Assembly (NCBI RefSeq): GCF_020283565.1
Contig: NC_060065.1
Span: forward strand, 38,366,409 to 38,430,408
Direction of reading: 5' to 3'
Length of the DNA: 64,000 nucleotides
Source: Trifolium pratense
Lineage: Eukaryota; Streptophyta; Magnoliopsida; Fabales; Fabaceae
Each line of letters starts with the position of its first letter. The first letter of the stretch is position 1. The translations under genes and the position numbers were made by a program. A model generated the notes under the pieces. The model was not told where the DNA came from. It did not search any database and saw only the letters and a list, made by a program, of their open reading frames with translations. Positions 13,198-24,744 of this stretch are shown here, one piece after another.

Positions 13198-16100
13198 ATG
13201 GTTAGTGTTTGTTTCTTTTTTTTTGTTTTTTATTTTTTGAAATTTGCCTACCAATGTTTTTTTTTGGTAAATAACGTACGAATGATTACGAACAATGAAT
13301 GAGTTTGTCAACAACAAAAACAACAACATTGTACTTAATATACAAGGAATTTTAAGAATGTTTTTCCTTTTGTCTATTTTTTGTTAACTTTTTGTAAGTT
13401 AATTTTGGTAAAAATATGTTTTTTTTTTTGTGAATTCTGAATTAGGGTAAATGATGTATGCATGATTAAGGGGTTTAGAAAAGGGTTTTAATGGTGAAAG
13501 TTTTATTTTTTAAATTCTGTTGTTAATCTTGATTAAGAACATTGAACATTGATTTGAATGTGTCTGTAAAGTTAGCATTGTACTTTGTGGTTTTTGTGTA
13601 ATCTATAAAATCAAATTAGATATTGAAATTGGAATTTTAAAAAGGTTTCTATGTCGTTAAAGTTTCTTGTTTGGTTTCAATATTATATTGATTTCATGAA
13701 ATCTGAATGAACATGATATCAATCTATGTACTGTATCATGAATCAATTGTTTCGAATGCTTAAGATGTTAACTAAAAGGCATGATTGGTTTTATATCTAA
13801 CACACTGCTTCATGTTTGAATGATTTTTTTTTTTTTTTTGCAGAATGGAAATTTTCGAAACAGTTATAGAGGTGGTTGGAATGGTACACCATATGACAAT
13901 TACAGGCGGGAACAGTTTAACTACAATTACCAAATTCCTCATGATTGGCGTTTCTACTATGCTCATGATATGCACTTAACATATCAGACGCCGGCACACT
14001 ACTATCCTGATATGAGGCCTTTACCGTATCAAGTGCCGGCACACTATGCTGGTAACAGTCACTTAACACATCAAAGGCCGCAACACTATGCTGATAAAAG
14101 GCACTTATCGAAGCAAAATCCGAAACACTCTGCTGATAAAAAGCCTCTGCCACAACAAACGCCCGAAGACTTTGCTGATAAAAAGCTCTCACCGCATAAA
14201 AAGCCGGAAGACTTTGCTGATAAAAGGAACTTACCGCATCAAAAGCCAGAAGACTATACTGATAACAAGTGCTTACCGCAACTATGTGAGCAATCAACGA
14301 AGCTTAAAACTTCAAAAGAACATCATGTGATTCAGAATTGTGCTTTGAAAAGAAATGATCAGCCGAACTCAATCTCAATGGACTTGCATTCCATCGCTGG
14401 TTCTAATACTAGTGCCTTGACTAAAGATACATGTTCCGGTTCTGATGCAATAGGAATAGCACCCCCACAAGGTCCTATGACTTCTCAAATTAACTCACAG
14501 ACCAAAGTAAAAGAAGGGAAACAACATCATGAGGAGGTTCAGAATGGTGGTGTCAAAGACTGTGCTGCTAAGAAGTGCTTACCACGTCAAATGCCAAAAC
14601 CAACTATTCCTTCTGATAAGAAGTGCTTACCACCTCAAATGCCAAAACCAACTATTCCTTCTGATAAGAAATGCTTACCACCTCAAATGCCAAAACCAAC
14701 TATTCCTTCTGACAAGAAGTGCTTACCACCTCAAATGCCAAAACCAACTATTCCTTCTGATAAAAAGTGCTTACTACGCTGTGAAATTTGTCATGTTACG
14801 ATTTCTCCCAATTGTGTTGAACAGCATAATAATGGAAGGAAACATCGAAGAAACTTAAAATCAAAGGAATGTAAAATTTCAAAAGGAGAAGTGAGTGGAC
14901 ATATTCAAAATTCTCAGATGAATCCGGTCCTTCAACCTAAGGAAGTTCCAAAATCTATGAAAGATGGGCGCCCTGTTGAAAATATGAGTCAATTCAGGTG
15001 CAAGGAAGTTCCAGCTGAAGGATGTAAGAAACTCGAGGATCAAGCTGTTGCAAAGGATCAAATGCCAAAACCAACTATTCCTTCTGATAAGAAGTGCTTA
15101 CCACATCAAATGCCAAAACCAACTATTCCTTCTGATAAGAAGTGCATACCACATCAAATGCCAAAATCGACCATTCCTTCTGATAAGAAGTGCTTACCAC
15201 CTCAAATGCCAAAACCAACTAATCCTTCTAAGAATAAGCGTGTACCACTCTGTGAAATTTGTCATGTTAGGGTTCCTTCCAAGGATATCGAACTGCATAA
15301 TAATGGAAAGAAACATCGAAGAAACTTAAAATCAAAGGAATGTAAAATTTCACAAGGAAAAGTGAGTGGACTTGCTAAAAATTCTCAGATGAATGCAGTA
15401 GTTCAACCTAAGGAAGTTCCAAAATCTATGAAACTTGGGCGCCCTGTTGAAAATATGAGTCAGTTCAGGTGCAAGGAAGTTCCAGCTGAAGGATCTAAAA
15501 GGAAACTCGGGGATCAGACTGTTGCAAAGGATCACGGTTTCAAGGTAAAGAAATTGAAAAATGAGTCTCCTAGTTTCATGAACAAGAAAGTTCCAGCCGA
15601 AAAAAGGAAAGTCAGTGATAACACTGATGCAAAGGATCATGATTCCAACCCTGAGATTGGAGAAACATCAGGAGCTAAGTACATGAAGATGAATAGTGGG
15701 ATAAGAAGGCCTGTGAAATCATCAAAATCTGAGTCTCCACATGTTTCAGCCTCACTGTCTAAAGAGTCCAAAGGCAAAGAACATCAGAAGTTTCAAAAAA
15801 CCGTGGAAAAGAATGATCAGCCACAATCAACTCCGGTTGAGTTGAATGCCTCAGAAGGCTCTAATAGGAAAGAATCTACGAGTTGTGATTTTGCTGCAAT
15901 ACCACTACCACAAGTACCTATGAATTGTCCGGTATTCACACCATCACCAGCAGTGGAATCAAGTATTAAACCCTCAATTCAAACTGATTCACAGGTCGAA
16001 GTAGAAGGCAAAGAACATCACGGCGTTCAGTATTGTGGTGTCGAAACAAATGATCAGCCACAGTCAATCACAATGGAGCTTCATGCCAATGGAGGATCTG

Positions 16101-18106
16101 ATATTAATACCTTGATCAAAGAAGATACATGTTCTGATTCTGGTGCAATAGTAATAATTCCATCACAATCACCTATTGCTTCTCAGGTGGCCACACCAGT
16201 AGCAGCAGTTGAATCAAGTTATGAACCCGAAAGTCCACAAGTTAAACAAACAGAAATGTCAGACGACAAAGTTCATAATGAGATTCAGGATCATACTGTT
16301 GATTCAAATGATCAGCAACAATCAATCTCAATGGAGTTGGACGACCCTGCTGGTTGTATGACTAACACTCAAACAGAAGTTGTGAATTCTGATTCAGCAG
16401 TAACAGGAATAGTTATAGACCCACTTGCATATGCACTGCCAGATGCAGTATGGTCAGGTTTTGAACCCCTAACTGATACTGAAATAGAACCTCAAGTATC
16501 GGAAGCCGTAGTATATAATGAGAGCCACCAACCTATCGACGAAATAGATATTGAACTGCCACCATCAGTTTCAATGGAGATTGATGCCGCTTCGGAGGTC
16601 AGTACTGAAACCGAAACTGCAGATGGAAGTCCTCAAGCTGAAGTGGAGATGGATGTTCTCGCTGATGAGTTGGGGATAATTCAGTTGCCTCAGGTGTCTG
16701 TTTGTCTTACATGTGGTGATGAAGGCTTTGAAGAGGCAATATTATATTGCTACAAATGTAAAGGTTATGCCATCCATAGGTACTTGTTACTTGCTCTTTC
16801 CATTCCATGTACTTGTAGCAAATTTTAATCACTTTTCTATGCTGCAAATTTACGATGCCATTTTATGAAGTTGTAGTTTCACGTTCGTAAATACATTTTG
16901 ACCTTATACACCTCAATGTGTCATTTTCAGGTATTGTTTAGACGGGCCTGTGATTTTTACAGACGAAGTTATTTGGTTTTGTGCGGATTGTGAAGAAGCG
17001 GTAATAGACACAGATTATCCTGATCAAGTCACTTCAGATTCAGAAAAAGGTAAAGTTGATTGCAGCGACAGATGTGTGACGGTTGTTGATCCACAACCTA
17101 TTGCTGATCCAACCTGGAGGTAAGAAACTTGTTTTGTAACTTCTGTTACCGACTTTTCGGTATTCAGTGAATTCAATGAATTTTTTGTAGCTTTAGGTCA
17201 AAAGCGTTGTCTGAATTTGAATTTTGTGGATAATAGGGGAAGTTTGCAGGTTTGCCACAAAAGCGATGATAAAATCACTAGACTAATGGCCCATTTGTCC
17301 ACTTTAGCATGCCCTAAAGTTCTTGAGGAGACAAGACATCTCCCTAACGTGCTTTATGGAAACTTGCTTCAAAGATCAGCTGTGTGGCCTGCAAGCTTCA
17401 CGAAATTTGGAACAAATAATCTGAGCATCGGCCTTTATTTATTTCCTCAGAATGAAAGGTGAATTTGGCACAAACTTTAGAACATGTTTGATTTGATAAA
17501 AGTTTTGTTTTTATTTCTTGTTTATAGAAATTTTACTTTTATATTTATTTTCAAGTATTTGTATAATTAAGACATAAAAAACAATATTTTTATGCACCGT
17601 CAGTCTGAACTAGATCCATACTGACATTCGATAATAATTCTCTATTTTGCCTCATCAATCCACTTTTGTAACTGTTTTTTAAAATTGATGGATGTCAGTG
17701 TAAAATTAAGTTACACGGACAGTTATGTTATGTCCACTATATGATAGCCTCTATATGATATATCCATGCTCATATTCAAATGAGTATTGAATTTAATATT
17801 ATGTTTTTTTACAGCGCTGAGAGATATTATGACCAACTAGTTGATGAAATTATTTCCAACGACCTTGCCATAAGTGCTCAGTTTGAAAAATCTGAGCTTT
17901 TAATTTTTGCTTCTACAATGCTTCCAAGCCAATATAAGAGTGAGTTACATTACATTACATATATATACTGTTTCTTCATTTAAACTTCGTTGTTGGTTAA
18001 TTGTGTCTAAATTTGAGTTACTAATTTTGCAGGATTTCAATCAAAGTATTACTTGTGGGGAATATTTAAAAGAAAACAAGCAGCAAGCACCATCAAAGAT
18101 TCATGA
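13198..18106 (+). CDS. PHD-finger protein with AIPP2-like C-terminal domain and two matrin-type zinc fingers
   Basis: Six coding exons join in frame to 1182 residues: 13198-13200 (the ATG alone), 13844-16779, 16931-17119, 17237-17458, 17815-17939 and 18033-18106, all with GT-AG introns. The N-terminal third has degenerate 14-15-residue repeats. C2H2 fingers of the matrin/U1 type (CEICH...HNNG+KHRRNL) start near residues 314 and 471, each preceded by four 16-residue MPKPTIPSDKKCLPPQ-like repeats. A C4HC3 PHD finger begins near 955 and spans the exon 2/3 junction. The last 140 residues, containing AHLSTLACPKVLEE and YYLWGIFKRK, match the C-terminal domain of AIPP2/PAIPP2 proteins. Relatives read histone H3 tails and join BAH-PHD silencing complexes; that role is inferred here. 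A TATA-like GGTATATACATA lies near 13049. Confidence 0.85.
13201..13843 (+). other. First intron of the PHD-finger gene, directly after the ATG
   Basis: The donor GTTAGT follows the start codon and the acceptor TTTTTTTTGCAG precedes AATGGAAATTTTCG. The start codon is therefore an exon separate from the rest of the protein. A leader intron placed at the ATG often affects expression in plants; here that is inference. Confidence 0.75.
14569..14775 (+). repeat. 48-bp coding minisatellite, array 1
   Basis: Four tandem copies encode 16-residue units of the form KKCLPPQMPKPTIPSD immediately before the first zinc finger. Copies differ by very few bases. Confidence 0.9.
15059..15240 (+). repeat. 48-bp coding minisatellite, array 2
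   Basis: Four further copies of the same 16-residue unit precede the second zinc finger. The surrounding segment (finger, KSKECKIS, QPKEVPKSMK, PVENMSQFRCKEVPAEG) repeats the array-1 context, so a module of about 480 bp was duplicated within the exon. Confidence 0.88.
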
Positions 18107-19527
18107 TTCTGGTTCTGTAAATGATGCTAGTGTCTTAACATGACATTAGTCTTTTGAGATATTCTTACTTAGTGGTGTTCTTTGTAATGTGTTATCTAAC
18201 GAGGATGGGCTCAAACACAAAAAGAGAAGGGCAAACTTTAAAATGTTAAATCTTTGCATATTGCATCTGTTCTGGTTTTTGCTTTGTAATAAGGTCGGTA
18301 TAAGAATTGCAGCGATGTTCCAAAAGTGCGGCGGTTGGGAAACGGGAAGTGTTATAGGATTGATTCACAGTTGCAGAATGTTGTGTGTGCTGTTTTCTTG
18401 TCAAGTATCGTCGTAGTGGTTGTATCTCATAATGCCTTGTCCGGAAGTCTCGGGTCTGAAGCTAGTTATGCTTCTCGCGCCCTTGATTTGTTAGTGGCAT
18501 TGGCGAGAGATCCCATTGCCGGCGCGTAGTTGGTTCGAAAGTGGCGTGTTCTCGTTTCAGGCTGCGTGTAAATGGGTGCTTCAGTATCTGCTTGGCTGCT
18601 TCGCAAGTAGTGTTCAAATCGTTTGCGACACGGCAAGGGATCCCAATATGCTGCATAGAGTGGATGGGTTCACTGAGTGCTCTGCTTCAGGGCCTTCTGG
18701 TGTGGAGCTGTTTGTCGTTTTTTCATATGCAGGCATGGCTAATTGGTGTTTATCAGGTGCCGTCCTTTGGAACTGGTGTGCAGCTACTGTCTAATGAGTC
18801 TTAATATAATAGTGTTGCTTCATACCTTCTGTGTAATTGTACTGGTGTGGTGCATATAGCTTTTTGTGTAATGAGCTTCAATGAAATTATTAAAACTTGT
18901 GGTGCATATAGCTTTATCAATGAATTAATTAAAACTTGTCAATGAAGTCTGCATCTTCAATGAAATTATTAAAACTTGTCATTTTCTCTTCAATAAAATT
19001 ATTTAAAAGAAAACAAGCAGCAAGCACCATCAAACAAGGTTGTTAGAATTGAGTTTTTACGTCAACTGATTTAGTTTAGGTGGAATCGAAACGTAAACTC
19101 AACTCGTATACTCGTAGAGTTTATGTCATATATATTTCTGATATTAAGAATTTTATTTTTAGTCTAGAAATTTAAGTGTGATGAATATTAATTAAAGAAA
19201 ATATAAAAAAATTAATATATTATTTATTTTCAATTAAAAAATCTATTTTAAATATTAGATAATTTACATTCAATTGATTTTCTCTAATTCACATTAATAT
19301 ATCTTGTAAAGAATAATATATCTTTTATTTTTTTTTTCATGTATTAAATATGTCTCTTTAAATTATGCATGTGTCATGTAAGAATGACTATTATATATGA
19401 TAGAAATATAAAGTGATTGTATTGTAAATTTTAACCCCTGTTATTTTATTTTTATGAAACCCCTATTACATTTATGTATCCATTATTTATCAAATAACTT
19501 ATTATATTTAGATTGCATAAAATTTTG
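18107..19527. other. 3' flank of the PHD gene, no further gene supported
   Basis: This stretch begins with the probable 3' UTR. A relatively G+C-rich part (18300-18800) has ORFs of up to 92 codons that I do not recognise; it may be transcribed or a decayed gene fragment. Around 18870-18990, ATGAAATTATTAAAACTTG-like units recur. A 34-bp copy of last-exon sequence lies at 19001-19034. Confidence 0.5.
19001..19034 (+). pseudogene. Duplicated 34-bp fragment of the PHD gene's last exon
   Basis: The sequence matches 18064-18097 in the last coding exon over 34 bp with no mismatch seen. It lies about 0.9 kb downstream, has no splice or coding context, and is a small duplication scar. Confidence 0.75.
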
Positions 19528-19742
19528 TACTCCCTCCGTCGCTAATTATAAGCAACCTTTCAATGAAAAAATTTGTCCCTAAATATAAGTCCATTTTCAA
19601 TTCCCTAGACATATTTATTATTACTTTTTCAAACATAACCATACTTTACATTGAAATACGTAAAGTTAACTACAAACACATATTTTCACAAAGGACAATA
19701 AAGTAATTGTAATACCCAAAAATGAATTGTCCAGAGGAAGTA
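19528..19742. mobile_element. Stowaway-like MITE
   Basis: The left end TACTCCCTCCGTCGCTAATT is the typical CTCCCTCCGT terminus; the right end CAGAGGAAGTA is its degenerate complement. TA dinucleotides bound both ends. It is about 215 bp with no ORF. Confidence 0.7.
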
Positions 19743-19764
19743 TTTTTTGTTTTATTATTATATT

Positions 19765-20294
19765 GGCTTTAATGCAGTTTTGATCCCCCTATTTTGAAAA
19801 AACTGAACTTTTGATCCCCCTATTTTAAAACTCAGCACTTTTGATCCCCCTATTTTAGTTTTTTGTTAGTTTTAGTCCCCCACCTCAATTTGGTCAAACT
19901 TTTGCTTATGTGTCATGCTCACTGATGACGTGGCATTGTACATGTGGACAAACAATTTCCTTAGATAGTGTCCCGAGCCCCAATCTTTTGCTTCTTTGAT
20001 TGCAGTGATGTAAACACGATCATCTTTAAGGAATCCCATTGCAAAACATGCATCTCTATAGGTCAAATATTGTGTGTCACCAATTTTTCTGACATCATCA
20101 TAACAAGTTGTCCACATGTACAATGCCACGTCATCAGTGAGCATGACACATTAGCAAAAGTTTGACCAAATTGAGGTGGGAGACTAAAACTAACAAAAAA
20201 CTAAAATAGGGGGATCAAAAGTGCTGAGTTTTAAAATAGGGGGATCAAAAGTTTAGTTTTTTCAAAATAGGGGGATCAAAACTGCATTAAAGCC
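19765..20294. mobile_element. Mutator-like MITE carrying a Helitron-helicase fragment
   Basis: The 530-bp element starts GGCTTTAATGCAGTTTTGAT and ends with its reverse complement. The inverted arms are about 187 bp (19765-19951 and 20108-20294). Perfect 9-bp duplications TATTATATT flank it (19756-19764, 20295-20303), as expected for Mutator-like elements. The 156-bp spacer encodes part of a Helitron PIF1-type helicase on the minus strand. It has no transposase and depends on others for movement. Confidence 0.9.
19952..20107 (-). pseudogene. Captured Helitron PIF1-like helicase fragment
   Basis: Minus-strand translation gives YLTYRDACFAMGFLKDD followed by YITAIKEAKDWGSGHYLRKL. This matches a conserved stretch of the helicase encoded by plant Helitrons, where similar TY+EACFALGLL and WGSGHYLR motifs occur. 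Only about 40-50 residues are present, between the arms of the Mutator-like element. It is a captured fragment, not a gene. Confidence 0.7.
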
Positions 20295-20408
20295 TATTAT
20301 ATTTATGAGCTATAGGTAAGGAATGAGAAACTTCATATGTCAACATAGTTGAAATGTTGATCTTTCACTTGATGTTTAGATTTTTTGGCTTATATTTTTA
20401 TTTATTTT

Positions 20409-21087
20409 TGTTGGATATGCCTTGAAATCTCAGTTACAAGAAGTCAGAAAAATCTTTGTTGAATCTTTTTGCATCTTTGATGTTTTGAAGATTTTTTGGG
20501 AAAAAAATATATTTTCTTGGAAGATACTTTGACTTGGATTTGTTTTATTTTAAAACAGATTTGTTACTAATTTTTGGCATATTATTTTTCTATAAATAGG
20601 GAGTGCTTTATTCATAGAAAAATTGAGAGAGAGAGAAAAAAGAGTAGAGATGTAGAGGCAAAGATTAGGGTTTGCCACCACACAAGGGCTAGGGTTTTAG
20701 AGAGGAAAAAGAGTTTTCTCTTGGTACAACTCTAGGGTGGGCGAACTATCTTTGTGGTACACCTTGGGAAACACTTATCAAATTGAGTCTCTTGGCCACG
20801 GGAAGAGATTCGGGTTTTGGGTAGAATTAGGATTAATTCTTGTAACCCAATTGGGAATTTCTTTGTAGCGTTACTCTTTGATATAGTGGAACGGAGGGGC
20901 TGCTCTCTCCCCCAGACTAGGTCATTATTGGACCGAACTGGGTAAACAAATTATCATGTTCTTTCTTCTCCTTTATCTTTTATCGGTTATTATTATTATT
21001 GCTTATTCCGCTTAATTATTTGGTTGCCGTTCTATTGCTCCACACATCAAGTTTTTATTGGTGTGATTTTAAGACGAATTCACAACA
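20409..21087 (+). repeat. LTR 1 (type A) of the tandem array
   Basis: It is 679 bp with a TATA box CTATAAATAGG at about 20592 and termini TGTTG and CAACA. It carries TTGGATTTG and GGCCACGGG, as do LTR3 and LTR5. Confidence 0.9.
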
Positions 21088-21089
21088 AT

Positions 21090-21107
21090 TGGCGCCCACC
21101 GTGGGGC
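21090..21107 (+). other. Primer-binding site of array unit 1
   Basis: TGGCGCCCACCGTGGGGC lies 2 bp after LTR1 and is repeated after LTRs 2, 3 and 4. This primer type is common in plant Gypsy elements of the Tat group, which is unusual beside Copia-like coding remnants. LTR5 lacks it, which marks the right end of the array. Confidence 0.75.
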
Positions 21108-21133
21108 AATTAGAACAATTTGAAGTGAGCACC

Positions 21134-21316
21134 ATGGGTTCTAAGTCGGATATCGAGGGACTTTCCGAAAACAATTTGGAATTGTTGAAAGTGAAGATGG
21201 AAGCAATTTTAATGTTCGGGATGATGGATAAAACATGGAGTGTTGTTATCCGGTGCCTCGAAGATAAAAGGTTAATGGAGATGGAGAAGAAGGTCGGCCT
21301 GGAGAGGCGGTGGTAA
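21134..21316 (+). pseudogene. Copia gag remnant in array unit 1
   Basis: From an ATG 27 bp after the primer site the frame reads MGSKSDIEGL followed by LKVKMEAILM. This resembles the N-terminus of plant Copia gag proteins, typically MGSKWDIEKFTG and WKVKM. It stops after 60 codons. Farther on, 21390-21600 contains out-of-frame relics of the Copia protease region (YFETLEL, GGVVHLEN, NREFL, HDVRYV). The same remnants recur in units 2-4. Confidence 0.7.
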
Positions 21317-22099
21317 TAATACTCAGGTTACTTCTGAAACAACAACTTTATTATTATGTAGAGGTGCTAGTGGAAGTTGAGAACCGGTGGAGTATTTGGG
21401 TCATGGACTTTTGATGCTCCTATCACATGTGTTCAAAGAATGAATACTTTGAGACTCTAGAGCTAGTTGAAGGTGGAGTTGTTCATCTTGAAAACGAAAA
21501 GCTTGAAGGTTCAAGGTATGGGTTCAGTTTGTCTTACGAAGTTTGACAATCGTGAGTTTCTTTACACGATGTGAGGTATGTTTCTGAACTTAGATGCAAA
21601 GATAGTTGGTCATGTATCTATAACTAGTGGTGACTCTTATAATGTGGTTGAGTTGTGGGACTTCGGGTGGACCTGTTAGTGACATGAGTTTAGTTGGACT
21701 AGTGAACAAGGTTTACTAGGTGTTGAACTGAACTGGAATTGTTGGAGACTAACAATAGCTTGAAGTATGTTTCAGAGGAGTTGAATATGTCTTGCGTGTT
21801 ACAAGGTGGAGATCATGGTGGGTATACTTTGGTGGAAACTCAGTTTGAGGTGGAGTCTTCCAATAGTGGTAGACAGTCAACATTAGCTCTTGGCTATCTA
21901 ATCGTAGATATGGAGGAGAGTGGTATTGTTGAACCAAAGGGGATGACCATGGAGACCTTGTGGATTATGTTTCAATTGTGGCTGAAGAAGTGCAAGACCT
22001 TGAGAGGATCTTCAGGGAGGCAATTGAAAGCAACAGGTGATCAGACTTGGTAACTTGTGAGACTGCTGGAGGTAGTTGGATACAAGGAGAGTTTGATGT

Positions 22100-22560
22100 T
22101 GCAGCTTGTGGAACCACCTAAAATTCCAAGGTTGGTTTGGAGCCAAGCAAAACTTCGAGAGTACGGAAGGCATTCCGGGGTCGAAGAGTGGTGAAGGCTT
22201 GTAGGGCTATCGCAAAATCCATGGATAGTCGAAGGCAAGCGATTCTTCAGGAGGATGGAAAAGGCACAATCCGGGGGCTGAAGAGGGATGGTAGAGCTTG
22301 TTGAGCTATCTAAAATGCCGATGATAGTGGGGAACAAGCGTTTCTTCAGGGAGGTACGAAGTTGACCACTTCGGAGTCTGAAGAGGGTGCGGTGAATCTT
22401 GTGGGGCTACCTAAAATCCTATGGTAGTGGGATGCAAGATCTTCATGAGAGCGGAAGGCATTCTGAGGATGAAGAGGGCGGTACAATCCGGTGATCTTGA
22501 ATAAAAGATTCAAGATGGAGAGAGCAGCACGGTGGTTGATGGGATCACCATCGATTTAAA
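22100..22560 (+). repeat. Degenerate ~95-101-bp subrepeats inside the array unit
   Basis: Four diverged units start near 22104, 22199, 22298 and 22399, with the theme CTTGTGGGGCTACCTAAAAT, then an AGTGGG/GAAG stretch and GAAGAGGG. They recur in each of the four internal regions. Their origin is not recognised. Confidence 0.65.
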
Positions 22561-22575
22561 GGCAAGGTGGAGAAT

Positions 22576-23256
22576 TGTTGGATATGCCTTGAAATCTCAG
22601 TTACAAGAAGTCAGAAAAATCTTTGTTGAATCTTTTTGCATCTTTGATGTTTTGAAGATTTTTTGGGAAAAAAATATATTTTCTTGGAAGATACTTTGAC
22701 TTTGATTTGTTTTATTTTAAAACAGATTTGTTACTAATTTTTGGCATATTATTTTTCTATAAATAGGGAGTGCTTTATTCATAGAAAAATTGAGAGAGAG
22801 AGAGAAAAAAGAGTAGAGATGTAGAGGCAAAGATTAGGGTTTGCCACCACACAAGGGCTAGGGTTTTAGAGAGGAAAAAGAGTTTTCTCTTGGTACAACT
22901 CTAGGGTGGGCGAACTATCTTTGTGGTACACCTTGGGAAACACTTATCAAATTGAGTCTCTTGGCTACGGGAAGAGATTCGGGTTTTGGGTAGAATTAGG
23001 ATTAATTCTTGTAACCCAATTGGGAATTTCTTTGTAGCGTTACTCTTTGATATAGTGGAACGGAGGGGCTGCTCTCTCCCCCAGACTAGGTCATTATTGG
23101 ACCGAACTGGGTAAACAAATTATCATGTTCTTTCTTCTCCTTTATCTTTTATCGGTTATTATTATTATTGCTTATTCCGCTTAATTATTTGGTTGCCGTT
23201 CTATTGCTCCACACATCAAGTTTTTATTGGTGTGATTTTAAGACGAATTCACAACA
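22576..23256 (+). repeat. LTR 2 (type B) of the tandem array
   Basis: It is 681 bp and differs from type A by TTTGATTTG, one extra GA in the GA run, and GGCTACGGG. LTR4 shares these variants. Confidence 0.9.
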
Positions 23257-24744
23257 ATTGGCGCCCACCGTGGGGCAATTAGAACAATTTGAAGTGAGCA
23301 CCATGGGTTCTAAGTCGGATATCGAGGGACTTTCCGAAAACAATTTGGAATTGTTGAAAGTGAAGATGGAAGCAATTTTAATGTTCGGGATGATGGATAA
23401 AACATGGAGTGTTGTTATCCGGTGCCTCGAAGATAAAAGGTTAATGGAGATGGAGAAGAAGGTCGGCCTGGAGAGGCGGTGGTAATAATACTCAGGTTAC
23501 TTCTGAAACAACAACTTTATTATTATGTAGAGGTGCTAGTGGAAGTTGAGAACCGGTGGAGTATTTGGGTCATGGACTTTTGATGCTCCTATCACATGTG
23601 TTCAAAGAATGAATACTTTGAGACTCTAGAGCTAGTTGAAGGTGGAGTTGTTCATCTTGAAAACGAAAAGCTTGAAGGTTCAAGGTATGGGTTCAGTTTG
23701 TCTTACGAAGTTTGACAATCGTGAGTTTCTTTACACGATGTGAGGTATGTTTCTGAACTTAGATGCAAAGATAGTTGGTCATGTATCTATAACTAGTGGT
23801 GACTCTTATAATGTGGTTGAGTTGTGGGACTTCGGGTGGACCTGTTAGTGACATGAGTTTAGTTGGACTAGTGAACAAGGTTTACTAGGTGTTGAACTGA
23901 ACTGGAATTGTTGGAGACTAACAATAGCTTGAAGTATGTTTCAGAGGAGTTGAATATGTCTTGCGTGTTACAAGGTGGAGATCATGGTGGGTATACTTTG
24001 GTGGAAACTCAGTTTGAGGTGGAGTCTTCCAATAGTGGTAGACAGTCAACATTAGCTCTTGGCTATCTAATCGTAGATATGGAGGAGAGTGGTATTGTTG
24101 AACCAAAGGGGATGACCATGGAGACCTTGTGGATTATGTTTCAATTGTGGCTGAAGAAGTGCAAGACCTTGAGAGGATCTTCAGGGAGGCAATTGAAAGC
24201 AACATGTGATCAGACTTGGTAACTTGTGAGACTGCTGGAGGTAGTTGGATACAAGGAGAGTTTGATGTTGCAGCTTGTGGAACCACCTAAAATTCCAAGG
24301 TTGGTTTGGAGCCAAGCAAAACTTCGAGAGTACGGAAGGCATTCCGGGGTCGAAGAGTGGTGAAGGCTTGTAGGGCTATCGCAAAATCCATGGATAGTCG
24401 AAGGCAAGCGATTCTTCAGGAGGATGGAAAAGGCACAATCCGGGGGCTGAAGAGGGATGGTAGAGCTTGTTGAGCTATCTAAAATGCCGATGATAGTGGG
24501 GAACAAGCGTTTCTTCAGGGAGGTACGAAGTTGACCACTTCGGAGTCTGAAGAGGGTGCGGTGAATCTTGTGGGGCTACCTAAAATCCTATGGTAGTGGG
24601 ATGCAAGATCTTCATGAGAGCGGAAGACATTCCGAGGATGAAGAGGGAGGTACAATCCGGTGATCTTGAATAAAAGATTCAAGATGGAGAGAGCAGCACG
24701 GTGGTTGATGGGATCACCATCGATTTAAAGACAAGGTGGAGAAT

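Noticed and set aside
18516..18804. Overlapping ORFs of 92 and 87 codons downstream of the PHD gene
   Set aside because: No domain or recognisable homology; probably 3'-flanking sequence.
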